A stretch of 64,000 bases of DNA from Streptomyces sp. NRRL WC-3742 (GCF_000720635.1 NZ_JOCF01000009.1:79123-143122), one strand, 5' to 3'; shown: positions 46,854 to 57,600, counted from the stretch's first letter. Numbers and translations: made by a program. Notes: generated by a model from the letters alone, not told the origin.

Positions 46854-47476
46854 TCGAGTACGAGAAGGACGGCGCGTCCATCTACCGCCAGTCCTTTGCC
46901 ACCATCCGCGCGGAGGCCGACCTGGCCGCCCTCCCGGCGGACGTCTCCCAGGTCGCGGTGCGGATGATCCACGCCTGCGGGATGGTCGACCTGGTCGAGG
47001 ACCTGGTGTACTCGCCCGGCGTGGTCGCCTCCGCGCGCGCCGCCCTGAACGCCGGTGCGCCGATCCTGTGCGACGTCAACATGGTCGCCAGCGGAGTGAC
47101 CCGCAAGCGGCTGCCCGCCGACAACGAGGTGATCTGCACCCTCACCGACCCGTCCGTGCCCGAGCTCGCGCGGAAGATGGGCAACACCCGCAGCGCCGCC
47201 GCCATGGAGCTGTGGCTGCCCCGGCTGGAGGGCGCGGTGGTGGCCGTCGGCAACGCGCCGACCTCGCTGTTCCGGCTGCTCGAGATGATCGAGGCCGGCG
47301 CGCCGCGACCGGCCGCGGTGATCGGCGTCCCGGTCGGCTTCATCGGCGCCGCCGAGTCCAAGCAGGCCCTGGCCGAGCACGCCTCGGGCCTGGAGCACCT
47401 GGTGGTGCGCGGCCGGCGCGGCGGCAGCGCGATGGCCGCCGCCGCCGTCAACGCGATTGCGAGCGAAGTAGAGTGA
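46850..47476 (+). CDS. cobH: Precorrin-8X methylmutase
   Basis: 208 aa from GTG 46850, the usual length. Conserved: [15 protein letters not shown] (catalytic His), [32 protein letters not shown] and [13 protein letters not shown]. It moves the C11 methyl to C12, forming hydrogenobyrinate. Both ends overlap neighbours (GTGA), so cobG-cobH-cobIJ is one translationally coupled operon. Confidence 0.92.
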   Translation: MIEYEKDGASIYRQSFATIRAEADLAALPADVSQVAVRMIHACGMVDLVEDLVYSPGVVASARAALNAGAPILCDVNMVASGVTRKRLPADNEVICTLTDPSVPELARKMGNTRSAAAMELWLPRLEGAVVAVGNAPTSLFRLLEMIEAGAPRPAAVIGVPVGFIGAAESKQALAEHASGLEHLVVRGRRGGSAMAAAAVNAIASEVE

Positions 47477-48993
47477 CGGACCGTCAGAACACCCCCACCG
47501 GACGGCTGTACGGGGTCGGGCTCGGCCCCGGCGACCCGTCGCTGGTGACCGTCCGCGCGGCCGAACTCATCGGCAAGGCCCACGTGGTGGCGTACCACAG
47601 CGCCCGCCACGGCCGCTCCATCGCGCGTTCCATCGCCGAGCGGTACCTGACGGGCGGTCAGATCGAGGAGAAGCTGGTCTACCCGCTCACCGTCGAGACC
47701 ACCGACCACCCCGGCGGCTACCGGGGCGCGCTGGACGAGTTCTACGAGGAGGCGTCCGCCCGGCTGGCCGCCCACCTGGACGCCGGACGCGACGTCGTCG
47801 TCCTCGCCGAGGGGGACCCGCTCTTCTACGGCTCCTACCAGCACATGCACAAGCGCCTCGCGCACCGCTACCCGACCGAGGTCGTGCCCGGCGTGACCTC
47901 GGTGAGCGCGGCGGCGGCCCGGCTGGGGCAGCCGCTGACCGAGGCCGAGGAGACGCTGACCGTCATCCCGGGCACGCTGCCCGAGGAGGAGCTCACCGCG
48001 CGGATAGCCGCCGCGGACTCGGCCGTGATCATGAAGCTGGGCCGCACCTTCCCGGCCGTGCGCCGCGCGCTGGAGCGGGCCGGGCGGCTGGAGGACGCGC
48101 AGTACGTGGAGCGCGCCTTCATGGAGGGCGAGCGGATCGCCCCGCTGGTCGAGGTCGAGGGCGAGAGCGTCCCGTACTTCTCGGTGGCGGTGCTGCCGAG
48201 CAAGGTCGCGCCCCTGGAGCCGGTCGTACGGCTGGCGGACGGTATGGGCAGCGTGACCGTGGTCGGCACCGGGCCGGCCGGGCCGCTCTGGCTCACCGCC
48301 GAGGCGCGCGGCGCGCTGTCCGAGGCCACCGACCTGGTCGGATACACCACCTACCTGGACCGGGTGCCCGAGCGGCCCGGGCAGCGGCGGCACGGCTCGG
48401 ACAACAAGGTGGAGTCGGAGCGCGCCGAGTACGCCCTCGACCTCGCCCGGCGCGGGCACCGCGTGGCGGTGGTCTCCTCGGGCGACCCGGGTGTGTTCGC
48501 GATGGCGACCGCCGTCCTCGAGGTCGCCTGCGAGCCCGACTACCGGGACGTGCCGGTGCGCATCGTCCCCGGGATGACCGCCGCCCACGCGGCCGCCTCC
48601 CGGGCAGGCGCCCCGCTCGGCCACGACTACGCGGTGGTGTCCCTCTCGGACCGGCTCAAGCCCTGGGAGGTGGTGGCCAAGCGGCTGCGCGCCGCCGCCG
48701 AGGCGGACCTGGTGCTGGCCCTGTACAACCCGGGCTCCAAGTCCCGCATCACCCAGGTCGGCCTGGCCCGGGACCTGCTGCTGGAGTACCGCGCGCCCGA
48801 GACCCCGGTCGTCATGGCCCGCGACGTCGGCGGCCCGACCGAGCGCGTCCGGATCGTCCGCCTCGGCGAACTGGACCCGGCGCTGGTCGACATGCGCACG
48901 ATCCTGCTGATCGGCTCCTCGCAGACCCAGGCGGTCGAACGGGGCGGCGGCGTGCAGGTCGTCTGGACGCCCCGGCGGTACCCGGAGGACTGA
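47473..48993 (+). CDS. cobIJ: Fused CobI-CobJ methyltransferase
   Basis: 506 aa from GTG 47473. The first half is precorrin-2 C20-methyltransferase ([31 protein letters not shown]). The second half, from about 250, is precorrin-3B C17-methyltransferase ([42 protein letters not shown]), both of the tetrapyrrole SAM-methylase fold. A fusion of these two consecutive enzymes is frequent in actinobacteria. Its stop codon starts heptad array B. Confidence 0.92.
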   Translation: MTDRQNTPTGRLYGVGLGPGDPSLVTVRAAELIGKAHVVAYHSARHGRSIARSIAERYLTGGQIEEKLVYPLTVETTDHPGGYRGALDEFYEEASARLAAHLDAGRDVVVLAEGDPLFYGSYQHMHKRLAHRYPTEVVPGVTSVSAAAARLGQPLTEAEETLTVIPGTLPEEELTARIAAADSAVIMKLGRTFPAVRRALERAGRLEDAQYVERAFMEGERIAPLVEVEGESVPYFSVAVLPSKVAPLEPVVRLADGMGSVTVVGTGPAGPLWLTAEARGALSEATDLVGYTTYLDRVPERPGQRRHGSDNKVESERAEYALDLARRGHRVAVVSSGDPGVFAMATAVLEVACEPDYRDVPVRIVPGMTAAHAAASRAGAPLGHDYAVVSLSDRLKPWEVVAKRLRAAAEADLVLALYNPGSKSRITQVGLARDLLLEYRAPETPVVMARDVGGPTERVRIVRLGELDPALVDMRTILLIGSSQTQAVERGGGVQVVWTPRRYPED

Positions 48994-49089
48994 CGGCGGA
49001 CGGGGTTCAGCGAACAGCTAACAGATAACAGTCGACAGATGACGGCGAACAGATGGTGACATCTGTTCGCCGTCATCTGTCCTTCGTCA
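48991..49089. repeat. Stop-to-stop heptad array B
   Basis: From the TGA of cobIJ (48991) nine 7-base units of the TGACRGM type run to 49053; after a short turn the reverse units run to 49089, ending exactly on the TGA of the convergent metallophosphoesterase. The whole gap between the two genes is therefore built of this repeat. The central inverted repeat (arms CAGATGACGGCGAACAGAT and its complement, loop GGTGAC) can serve as a bidirectional terminator. Confidence 0.8.
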
Positions 49090-50835
49090 CCGCGTCGGCT
49101 TGGCGATCAGCAGCTCGGTGTTGTGGTCCTGGCCCGAGCCCAGCAGCGCCGTCGGCCGCCCGTTCGGGTCGTTGTACGACAGCTCGCGGTACAGCGCCGC
49201 CAGGTTGGCGTCCGAGGTGCTGGTGAAGTCCGTCCCGTACGGGGCGGAGGACTCGATCAGCGTGGTGAACAGCGAGAGCGTCCCGTCGCCGTTGTCCGCG
49301 ACCTCGATGATGCGGCCGTGCTGCGGGTAGTCGATGTGCGAGGCGGTGTTGATCTCCCAGAACGCCCGCTCCGGCACCGCGTGCCCGTGCGGAGTGATCT
49401 TGTTCATGTGGGTGTGCCCGTTCACCCAGCCGACCACGTTCGGGTAGCGCTGCAGCAGCGCCACCAGCTCGTTGCCGTCGTGCCGCTTCTCGAAGATGTT
49501 GCGCGGGTCCGGCAGCAGGTTGCCCATGCTGGTGCTGGTGTGGTGGCTGAAGACCAGCACCAGGTCGTCCGTGCTCCCGCCCGTCACCCGGCGCCCGCTG
49601 CCGTCGTACCAGTGCCCGCTGTGCGCCTGCAACTGCTGCTCCAGCCAGCGCAGTTGGGCGCTGCCGAGCGAACCGTCCGCGAATCCGGCCTGGTTGGTGG
49701 TGTCCAGGCTGATGCCGACGACCTTCTCCGAGATGCGGAAGGTGTAGTAGAGCTTGCCGCTGCCCACCATGTCCGAGGTGAACCCGTGCCCGTACGGCCC
49801 GGCGCCGGTGACGGCCGGGTTGAGGTGGGCCTTGGCGAACTCCTTGAGCGTGAACGGCTTTCGGCGCGCGTCCGGGGTGACCTCGCGCACCGCCTCGCCG
49901 TCCACGATCAGCTTGGCGAGCAGCAGCACCGCGCCCGCCGGGTCCCGCCGCAGGGAGTCCATCAGCTGCGCCGCCGTCGCGTCGTCGCAGCCCTCCAGCT
50001 TGTAGCGGCCGGTGTAGAGCTCGTTCAGCAGGCCGAAGTCCGGCAGCGAGCCCTCGATGCTGTCGTCGTGGTTGCCGACCGTGGTGTACCAGGGGGTGCG
50101 CAGGCCCGGCGCGTCGAAGGGCCGCCCGGCGGCGGAGAGGAAGCCGGGCACCTGCGGGAAGCCCGCCGCCTTGTAGACGTCGGCGTAGGAGAGCTCGGGG
50201 TTCCAGTAGCCGACGTTGCCGGAGTTCTGCACGCCCTCGTAGCGGCTGGTGTCGCCGGTGTTCTGGGCCAGGCGCCCGCCGCCCATGACCGTGAGGTACC
50301 AGTCGAGTTCGGCCAGCTCGTGGTTGTCGGTGTTGTCGCCGGTGGCCATCACCATGCTGAACGGCAGGCCCGTGTAGGGGCCGCCGGCCAGCGAGTTGAC
50401 CCGCTCGACGAGCGAGGAGACGCCGCGCGCGTTGAGCGCCTCCTGCGGCCGGTAGGCGCTGCCGTTGAACTTGGCCAGGTACTCGAAGCGCACCGGGGAC
50501 TCGGTGTCCACCAGGTGCAGGTCGCTGAACTGCACGAAGCTGGCGAGCCCGGTGCGGCGGTCGTCCCGGCCGGCGCCCGGCGCGGCGAGGTCCCCGCGGA
50601 CCATCAGCGGCCAGCCCGGTCCGGCCGTCAGCCGCTTGTAGCCGCCGGTGCCGACGGGCGTGGCCACCTGCTCCAGCGTCGTGCCGGTCACCGAGACCGC
50701 CCGCGCGGCCGTGGCCGCCAGCGCCTTCTCGCGCACCGCCGCCGAGGCGAGCTGCGCGCCGCTCAGCGACAGGGCCGACCAGGCCGCGGCCACCGAGGTG
50801 CCGGTGAGGAACGTGCGCCGCTTCATCCCTGCCAT
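49087..50835 (-). CDS. Tat-exported metallophosphoesterase
   Basis: 582 aa from ATG 50835. Twin-arginine signal (MKRRTFLTG, then a hydrophobic stretch to ASA). Calcineurin-like metal sites: SDLHLVD, ATGDNTDN, VGNHDDS, FSHH and NGHTHMN. This is the TIGR03767-type actinobacterial exported phosphoesterase by its motifs and size. Substrate unknown. It interrupts the cobalamin genes, convergent with cobIJ and divergent from cbiD. Confidence 0.85.
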   Translation of the reverse strand: MAGMKRRTFLTGTSVAAAWSALSLSGAQLASAAVREKALAATAARAVSVTGTTLEQVATPVGTGGYKRLTAGPGWPLMVRGDLAAPGAGRDDRRTGLASFVQFSDLHLVDTESPVRFEYLAKFNGSAYRPQEALNARGVSSLVERVNSLAGGPYTGLPFSMVMATGDNTDNHELAELDWYLTVMGGGRLAQNTGDTSRYEGVQNSGNVGYWNPELSYADVYKAAGFPQVPGFLSAAGRPFDAPGLRTPWYTTVGNHDDSIEGSLPDFGLLNELYTGRYKLEGCDDATAAQLMDSLRRDPAGAVLLLAKLIVDGEAVREVTPDARRKPFTLKEFAKAHLNPAVTGAGPYGHGFTSDMVGSGKLYYTFRISEKVVGISLDTTNQAGFADGSLGSAQLRWLEQQLQAHSGHWYDGSGRRVTGGSTDDLVLVFSHHTSTSMGNLLPDPRNIFEKRHDGNELVALLQRYPNVVGWVNGHTHMNKITPHGHAVPERAFWEINTASHIDYPQHGRIIEVADNGDGTLSLFTTLIESSAPYGTDFTSTSDANLAALYRELSYNDPNGRPTALLGSGQDHNTELLIAKPTR

Positions 50836-51125
50836 GAAAATACCCCCACAAACCGAAGGCCCGGCCGGGTTGTCCCCGCCGCCGGACCACGTCATGAACC
50901 TGTCTGAACCCGTGAGTAACGGAGCGAAAGATTACTGGCTGGTAGCCCGTACGGGGAGCCCCGTGCGGGGAACAGTTCGAGAACGGGCGGAGGCGCCCGT
51001 CCCCTTCTCCTCCTCTCGCCCGGCCCCATCTCCTCCCCGGTCGTCGCCCATCAGGGCGGATGGGGGAAAATCGGCGGGTGCGGCCGCGGTGGCCGCGGCG
51101 CGACGCGGTCGGAGGCGAGGCACAG

Positions 51126-52310
51126 GTGGCCCCAGCGGGAGCAGCAGCGGGAGGCCGGGCCGGCCAGCTGAAGAGCAGCGGCCTGCGGCCGGGCTGGACG
51201 ACGGGCGCCTGCGCCACCGCCGCCACCAAGGCCGCCTACACCGCCCTGCTCACCGGCGACTTCCCCGACCCGGTGACCATCACCCTCCCCAAGGGCCAGC
51301 AGCCGGCCTTCGCGCTCGCCGCCGAGGAACTGACCGACGGGCGGGGCGAGGAGCTGACGGACGGGCGGGCCGACGCGCGGGCCGAGGAGACGGCCGCCGC
51401 CATGGCCGGGGTGGTCAAGGACGCCGGCGACGACCCCGACGTGACCCACGGCGCGCTGATCCGCTCGACCGTCCGGGCCGGCGAGCCCGGTACGGGCGTG
51501 GTGTTCCGGGCCGGCCCCGGCGTGGGGACGGTCACCAAGGCGGGCCTGCCGCTGCCGGTCGGCGAGCCCGCGATCAACCCGGTGCCCCGGCAGATGATCC
51601 GCGACGCGGTCGCCGAGGTCGCGGCCGCGCACGGGGGCAGCGGGGACGTGGTGGTGGAGATCTCCGTGGACCACGGCGAGGAGATCGCCCGCTCGACCTG
51701 GAACCCCCGCCTCGGCATCCTCGGGGGCCTGTCCATCCTCGGCACCACGGGCATCGTCGTCCCCTACTCCTGCTCCGCCTGGATCGACTCGATCCGTCGC
51801 GGGGTGGACGTGGCCCGCGCCGCGGGCCGTACGCACGTGGCGGGCTGCACCGGTTCGACCTCGGAGAAGGTCGCGGTCGCGGTCCACGGCCTGCCCGAGG
51901 ACGCGCTGCTCGACATGGGCGACTTCGCCGGCGCCGTCCTCAAGTACCTCAAGCGCCACCCCGTGGCCCGGCTGACCATCGCGGGCGGCTTCGCCAAGCT
52001 CTCCAAGCTCGCCGCCGGCCACCTCGACCTGCACTCGGCGCGCTCCCAGGTGGACAAGGGGTACCTGGCGGGCCTGGCCAGGCGCGGCGGCGCGGACGAG
52101 GAGCTGGCGCGGGCGGTGGCGGAGGCCAACACGGGCCTGGAGGCGGTGCAGTTGTGCCGGGCCGCCGGGGTGCCGCTGGGTGACCTGGTCGCCGAGGCGG
52201 CCCGGGCGACGGCGCTCGGCGTGCTGCTCGGCTCGCCGGTGGCGGTGGACGTGATCTGCATCGACCGCGCGGGCACGATCGTGGGCCGCGCGGAACCGCT
52301 GGGGCTCTGA
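51126..52310 (+). CDS. cbiD: Cobalt-precorrin-5B C1-methyltransferase
   Basis: 394 aa from GTG 51126, chosen for GGAGGCGAGG just upstream; an in-frame start at 51060 is possible. Conserved: LRPGWTTGACATAATKAAY, GTVTKAGLPLPVGEPAINPVPR (split), SILGTTGIVVPYSCSAW and FAKLSKLAAGHLDLHS. This is the anaerobic-pathway C1 methylase, which deacylates and methylates at C1. It takes the slot of CobF in a cluster that is otherwise aerobic. The 290-base spacer before it is divergent from the phosphoesterase. Confidence 0.9.
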   Translation: MAPAGAAAGGRAGQLKSSGLRPGWTTGACATAATKAAYTALLTGDFPDPVTITLPKGQQPAFALAAEELTDGRGEELTDGRADARAEETAAAMAGVVKDAGDDPDVTHGALIRSTVRAGEPGTGVVFRAGPGVGTVTKAGLPLPVGEPAINPVPRQMIRDAVAEVAAAHGGSGDVVVEISVDHGEEIARSTWNPRLGILGGLSILGTTGIVVPYSCSAWIDSIRRGVDVARAAGRTHVAGCTGSTSEKVAVAVHGLPEDALLDMGDFAGAVLKYLKRHPVARLTIAGGFAKLSKLAAGHLDLHSARSQVDKGYLAGLARRGGADEELARAVAEANTGLEAVQLCRAAGVPLGDLVAEAARATALGVLLGSPVAVDVICIDRAGTIVGRAEPLGL

Positions 52311-52443
52311 ACGGCGTCGCCCCGGACGCCCCGTTGGTACAGCAGAAGCTCAGTAATATCGCGCGGTGATGTGAAGATCTGACGGCCATACGGAGAGAGA
52401 AACGGACAAATGTAGTGCCGTGTCCGCCCTTGATTCTGTCGTC

Positions 52444-52462
52444 ATCTCACCCATGAGATATT
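52444..52462. promoter_or_regulatory. Palindrome ATCTCA-CCCA-TGAGAT overlapping a -10-like GATATT
   Basis: The dyad (52444-52459) overlaps GATATT (52457-52462), which lies nine bases before the GTG start; transcription from it would begin at or next to the start codon (leaderless mRNA). A second ATCTCACCC occurs at 52485 inside the gene. Suits autoregulation by the gene's own HTH domain. Confidence 0.45.
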
Positions 52463-52471
52463 GTCTGCCGA

Positions 52472-54001
52472 GTGACAGGCGACTATCTCACCCGTATCGG
52501 CACCCTCATCCGTACCGCGCGCCAGCACCGCGGCTGGTCCCAGGCGCAGCTCGGCGAGGCCCTCGGAACCAGCCAGAGCGCGGTCAACCGCATCGAACAG
52601 GGAAAGCAGAACGTCAGCCTTGAGATGATCGCCCGCATCGGCGAAGCCCTCAACAGCGAGATCGTCTCCCTCGGCTACTCCGGCCCGATGCACCTGCGCG
52701 TCACCGGCGGCACCCGGCTCTCCGGCGCCATCGACGTCCGCAGCAGCAAGAACGCCTGCGTCGCGATCCTGTGCGCCTCGCTGCTCACCACCGGCCGCAC
52801 CACGATCCGCAGCGTCGCCCGGATCGAGGAGGTCTACCGCATCCTCGAGGTCCTCACCAGCATCGGCGTCAAGAGCCGCTGGATCAACGAGGGCCGCGAC
52901 CTCGAACTCACCCCGCCGGCCGAGCTCGACCTCGCCGCCATGGACGTCGAGGCCGCCCGCCGCACCCGCAGCGTCCTGATGTTCCTCGGCCCGCTGATGC
53001 ACCGCGCCGAGCGCTTCGCCATCCCGTACGCCGGCGGCTGCGACCTCGGCACCCGCACCGTGCAGCCGCACCTGACCGCGCTGCAGCGCTTCGGCCTGGA
53101 GGTCGCCACCACCGGCGGCGCCTACCACGCCTCCGTCCAGCCCGGCGCCCCGATGGACCGGCCCATCGTGCTGACCGAGCGCGGGGACACCGTCACCGAG
53201 AACGCCCTGCTCGCCGCCGCCCGCCACGACGGCGTCAGCGTCATCCGCAACGCCTCGCCCAACTACATGGTCCAGGACCTGTGCTTCTTCCTGGAGAAGC
53301 TCGGCGTGCGGATCGAGGGCATCGGCACCACCACCCTCACCGTGCACGGCGTCCCGCAGATCACCCGCGACGTCGACTACACCCCGGCCGAGGACCCGGT
53401 GGAGGCGATGAGCCTGCTCGCCGCCGCCGTCGTCACCTCCTCCGAGCTGACGATCCGCCGGGTGCCGATCGAGTTCCTGGAGATCGAACTCGCGGTGCTG
53501 GAGGGCATGGGCCTCGACTACGACCGCACCCCCGAGTACCCCGCCCACAACGGCCACACCCGGCTCGTCGACCTCACTGTGCGGCCCTCCAAGCTGACGG
53601 CGCCGATCGACACCATCCACCCGATGCCCTTCCCCGGCATCAACATCGACAACGTGCCGTTCTTCGCCGCCATCGCCGCGGCCGCGCACGGCACCACGAT
53701 GATCCACGACTGGGTCTACGACAACCGCGCCATCTACCTCACCGAGCTCACCCGGCTCGGCGCGGACGTCAAGCTCCTCGACCCCCACCGCGTCCTCGTC
53801 CAGGGCCCCACCCGCTGGCGCGCCGCCGAGATGATCTGCCCGCCCGCGCTCCGCCCGGCCGTGGTCATCCTGCTCGCGATGCTCGCCGCCCAGGGCACCT
53901 CCGTGCTGCGCAACGTGTACGTCATCAACCGCGGCTACGAGGACCTCGCCGAGCGCCTCAACTCCATCGGCGCCCAGATCGAGACCTTCCGCGACATCTG
54001 A
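52472..54001 (+). CDS. XRE-type HTH fused to MurA-like enolpyruvyl transferase
   Basis: 509 aa from GTG 52472. Residues 1-70: XRE helix-turn-helix (GWSQAQLGEALGTSQSAVNR, IEQGKQNVS). Residues 75-509: EPSP synthase/MurA fold, with SSKNACVAILCASLL (KN pair of MurA), the Cys-containing loop GGCDLGTRTVQPHL at the place of the MurA catalytic Cys, and DTIHPMPFPGINIDN. The enzymatic fold may work as a UDP-sugar sensor or may still transfer enolpyruvate. It is not the housekeeping murA, which lacks an HTH. Confidence 0.82.
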   Translation: MTGDYLTRIGTLIRTARQHRGWSQAQLGEALGTSQSAVNRIEQGKQNVSLEMIARIGEALNSEIVSLGYSGPMHLRVTGGTRLSGAIDVRSSKNACVAILCASLLTTGRTTIRSVARIEEVYRILEVLTSIGVKSRWINEGRDLELTPPAELDLAAMDVEAARRTRSVLMFLGPLMHRAERFAIPYAGGCDLGTRTVQPHLTALQRFGLEVATTGGAYHASVQPGAPMDRPIVLTERGDTVTENALLAAARHDGVSVIRNASPNYMVQDLCFFLEKLGVRIEGIGTTTLTVHGVPQITRDVDYTPAEDPVEAMSLLAAAVVTSSELTIRRVPIEFLEIELAVLEGMGLDYDRTPEYPAHNGHTRLVDLTVRPSKLTAPIDTIHPMPFPGINIDNVPFFAAIAAAAHGTTMIHDWVYDNRAIYLTELTRLGADVKLLDPHRVLVQGPTRWRAAEMICPPALRPAVVILLAMLAAQGTSVLRNVYVINRGYEDLAERLNSIGAQIETFRDI

Positions 54002-54023
54002 GCAGAGGTCTGATCAACCGTCA

Positions 54024-54064
54024 GCTGCCCCTCCCGCCCCACCTGTTGAGGCCGGAGGGGCAGC
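54024..54064. terminator. Terminator between HTH-MurA and DUF4913 genes
   Basis: Stem GCTGCCCCTCC / GGAGGGGCAGC with a loop of about 19 bases, followed by TTCGT; lies between convergent genes. Confidence 0.65.
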
Positions 54065-54086
54065 TTCGTCGCATCCATCCCGGTGT

Positions 54087-54608
54087 TCAGGGCAGGGGTG
54101 GGGGGTTGGGGTGGGTGTAGGCGATCCAGTCGAGCCAGGGGTTCTGGGAGTGGCGGATGGCTTCGGGGGTCAGGGCGGAGCGGTCGGCGATGAGGGAGAA
54201 CGCCGGGTGGCTCATCAGCTCGTCCGGGGCGGGGTCGACCGGGAGGGGTTCGGGGTCGACGTGGCCGCCGGCGCAGCCGGCGAAGGCGCCCGTGTCGGGG
54301 TCCCGCAGGACGGCCAGGTGGGGGTCGGCGTGCTGGGTCCACCAGGTGGACAGGCCCAGGGCCGCGTCGGCGCTCAGGTACTCGAACGACCGCCACATCG
54401 TCGCCAGCCGGGCGACCGCGTCGGGGTGCCGCCACCACTGGCGGCACCAGGTGCCCCGTCGTCCGTCGTGGTGCTCGGCCAGCATCACGACGAGGTACTC
54501 GCGGACGAAGGAGTCGAGACTGGTGAACAGCAGCGTCTGTACGGCCTCCTCCGGTTCGGGCTCCAGCCAGTCGTCGAGGTCGCGCTGCGCGGACTCGTCG
54601 TTGCTCAT
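54087..54608 (-). CDS. DUF4913-like protein
   Basis: 173 aa from ATG 54608, overlapping the stop of the STAND gene (ATGA). The pattern LFTSLDSFVREYLVVMLAEH, then GTWCRQWWRHPDAVARLATM, then WRSFEYL and STWWTQHADPHLAVLRD is that of DUF4913 (conserved Trp/His-rich helices), common in streptomycete mobile elements and next to ATPases. Function unknown. Translational coupling implies it works with the protease-ATPase. Confidence 0.65.
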   Translation of the reverse strand: MSNDESAQRDLDDWLEPEPEEAVQTLLFTSLDSFVREYLVVMLAEHHDGRRGTWCRQWWRHPDAVARLATMWRSFEYLSADAALGLSTWWTQHADPHLAVLRDPDTGAFAGCAGGHVDPEPLPVDPAPDELMSHPAFSLIADRSALTPEAIRHSQNPWLDWIAYTHPNPPPLP

Positions 54609-57600
54609 GTTCCACCCCTGTTCACGGCGAACGCCGCATCGTACAGAGACCGGTTGAGGATCTGGGGCTCCCGATGGAGCCGGTGGGCGACGCGGAGCGC
54701 TTCCTGCGCCGGCCGGACGCCGTGGACCCGTCGGTCCCCGCGCGGGGCCGCGCCCCGCCGGATCTCCGACAGGGTCAGCAGTGCGTCGGCCAGTTCGGCC
54801 CGCACCAGCGCGGCCCGGCCGCCGGGCAGGCGGCGCAGGATCGACACGGCCTTGCGCGCCGCGGCGACGGCCCGGGGGAGGTCCCCTGTCACAAGGTGGA
54901 CCCGGGCGAGCAGTTGGAGCGCAACGGAGAGGTCGGGCACGTAGGCCAGGTCGGTGTCGCCGCCTTTGGGGGCGCGGTCGGCCAGGAGCCTCCACACCCG
55001 TACGCCCTCCCGGGCGTGGCGCACCGCGGCCTCGACGTGGTTCAGGCCCAGTTCGTACCTCGTGAGGAACGCCAGCGAGCGGGCCCGGACGATCAGGTAC
55101 TCCTCGGGGTACTGCTCGCCGATGCGCCGTCGCAGCACGGCGGCCTGGGCGGGGGTCGACCCGTTCGTCCGGTACACCCATGCCGTGCTCGCGGGCTCGG
55201 CCCGTCCGTGGCTCCGTGCCGTCCAGCCCCTGGCCAGGTCGATGCAGCGCGCCGAGTCCAGTTGCCGCTCCATCAGGACGTCGAGGGCGTCCGCCAGGAA
55301 CGCCTCCGAGGCGAGCGGATCGTGCCGGGCGCGGTCGCGGTGGTGGCGGACGGCGAAGTGGGCGGCCGCGAGGGCGAGGCGGTGGTAGCCGGCCAGGGCG
55401 TAGTCCTCGGCCAGGTCCATCAGGACGGCGGCGACGTCGCCGCGGTAGCGGTCCCCGTCCTGGCGCATCAGCTCGGTGTAGTGCCTGCCCGCCTCCTCCA
55501 GCAGCCGCCGGGCGGTGGCCCGGTCCCCGGAGACGTGGGCGGCGAGTGCCAGGGAGTGGACGGCGTCGGCCAGGTCGCCGAGATGGGCCGCCCGGACCTC
55601 CTCGGTCGGGCCGGTGCCCCAGGTCATCAGCGAGGTGTTGAGGTGGACGGCGTTGCGGGCGGCCTCCATCGCCTTCTCGGCGGTCCCGGAGCGCCGGAGG
55701 GCGTGGGCGAGGCTGGTCAGGCAGCGCGCGAGCGGCGGGAGGTACTCCTCCGGGTCCTGGACGGCCAGCCGGCGCAGGATGAGCTCGGCCTCCTCCAGGG
55801 GCGCGAGGTCGCCCGAGGGACGGCTCGGGGTGAGGGAGCAGGCCCACTGCTGCTTCAGCGCCCAGGCGAGGTCGGCCCGGTGCTCGGGGGCGTCCGCGGC
55901 CCGGGCCCGGTGGTACCGGACGAGCTTGCGGGACAGGGTGATCTCGAATCCGGTGAGGACCGGAATCCCCGGGGGCATCGCCAGGTACAGCGCGGTGAGG
56001 GCCTCCAGGCAGGCGCGGTCCTCCTCGACGGCCCCGCCCAGCAGGTCGAGCAGCCGCCTGGCCGTGGCCGTACGCCCCGCCAGGGTGTGGGCCAGCACGG
56101 CGCGCATCAGGTCGATGAGCGCCTGCTTCTGCTGGGCGGGGGAGGCGACGGCCAGGATCTCGGGGAGGAGGTCCTCGTCGTCCAGGACCATCCTCGCCCC
56201 GAGGTGCTCGGAGAGGCGGTCGGGCTGGACGCGGCCCCAGTACTCGCTCGGCGACGGGTACAGGCTCCTGACGAGCAGCGCCAGTTCGACGTGGAGGTGG
56301 GCGGGGAGCACGCTCAGGCGGGCGAACGTGTCGACGGCCTCCCGCCGGCCGGGCGCGCCGCAGAGGGTGGCGACCGCGACGGCGAGGCTGAGCAGTTCCC
56401 GGGAGACGGCGATCCCGTTGCGCCTGGCGGCCTGGGCCCAGTATCGGCTCTCGTGGTCGAGCAGGGCGTCCTCCAGGGTGGCGGGGGAGAACTGCCGGAC
56501 GGTGTCGGCCGAGGGGAGCGGCGCGTGGCGCAGCAGCGCGACCAGGGCGCTCAGCTGGAGGTTGAACGGGACGCCGTACGCGTCGTCGGCGAGGTCCTCG
56601 GGCGGCTGGACGATCTCGGCGACGGCCTGCCAGTGCGCGGGGCGGCTGGTTTCGTCGACGGGCAGGGGATGGCCCGGCAGCCGTTCGAGCTGCGGGGCGA
56701 GGGCGCGGAGCACCTGCCGGTAGTGGGCGCGGCGGGTGGCGAGGCCGTCCCTGATCGGCTGGAGTTCGCGGACGGGCGCGCCGCGGACCAGCTCGTCGGC
56801 CCAGGAGCCGGACAGCAGCGGGTCGGTGCGCCAGGCGCCGGCGGCGCGGGCGACCAGCAGCAGACGGATCGTGGGCCGCTGCCTGCGCCGGGCGAGGACC
56901 GCCTCGACGAAGCCGCGGATCTGCGACGCCTCGGCCTCGGCGTAGTCCGTCACGAGCAGCAGCGGGCCCTCGACGCGGCTCAGGGCCCGCCCGGTGTCGT
57001 CGGCGAGCGCGTTCTGGCGCAGTTGCCCCGCCGTCCAGCCCTCCCGGCGCATGTGGGCGACGAGCCAGCGGGCGAGGCGGGTCTTCCCGGTGCCGCCGGT
57101 ACCGGCGAGGATGCGCACGGAGACGTCCGGGCCGTCCGGGCGGCACCAGTCGCGCAGTTCGCGCTGCTCGGGTTCGCGCCCGTGGAGGGGGACCACCTCG
57201 AACTCGGCGTTCAGCAGGCCGGCCGGGGAGAGCGGGCGGTGGTCCGGGGCGAGGGGAGCGAGCAGGTGGGCGATCTCGATGGGTTCCGGGAGGAGGGGGG
57301 CGCCGGCACGGGCCTCGAGGAGCGCGCGGAAGCCGTCGTCGGCGAGGAGGGCCTGGGCGGGGGTGGCGGTGAGCAGGCTGCCGTGCGCGGGGCGGCGGTC
57401 GGTGCGCACGACGCCGAGGAGAAGGTCCTGGTCCTGGTGGAAGAGGACGGCTCCCGACATGCCCGACCAGGGGGTGGCGCCCGGTGCCGGGAACCGCTGC
57501 GGGGGCAGGGGCTGGGCGCTGCGGACCTCGTAGCGGTGGGTCAGCGCTCCGGTGCCGGGGTCGATCACCCCGGACAACTGCCGGGTGTCGTAGGTGCTTT

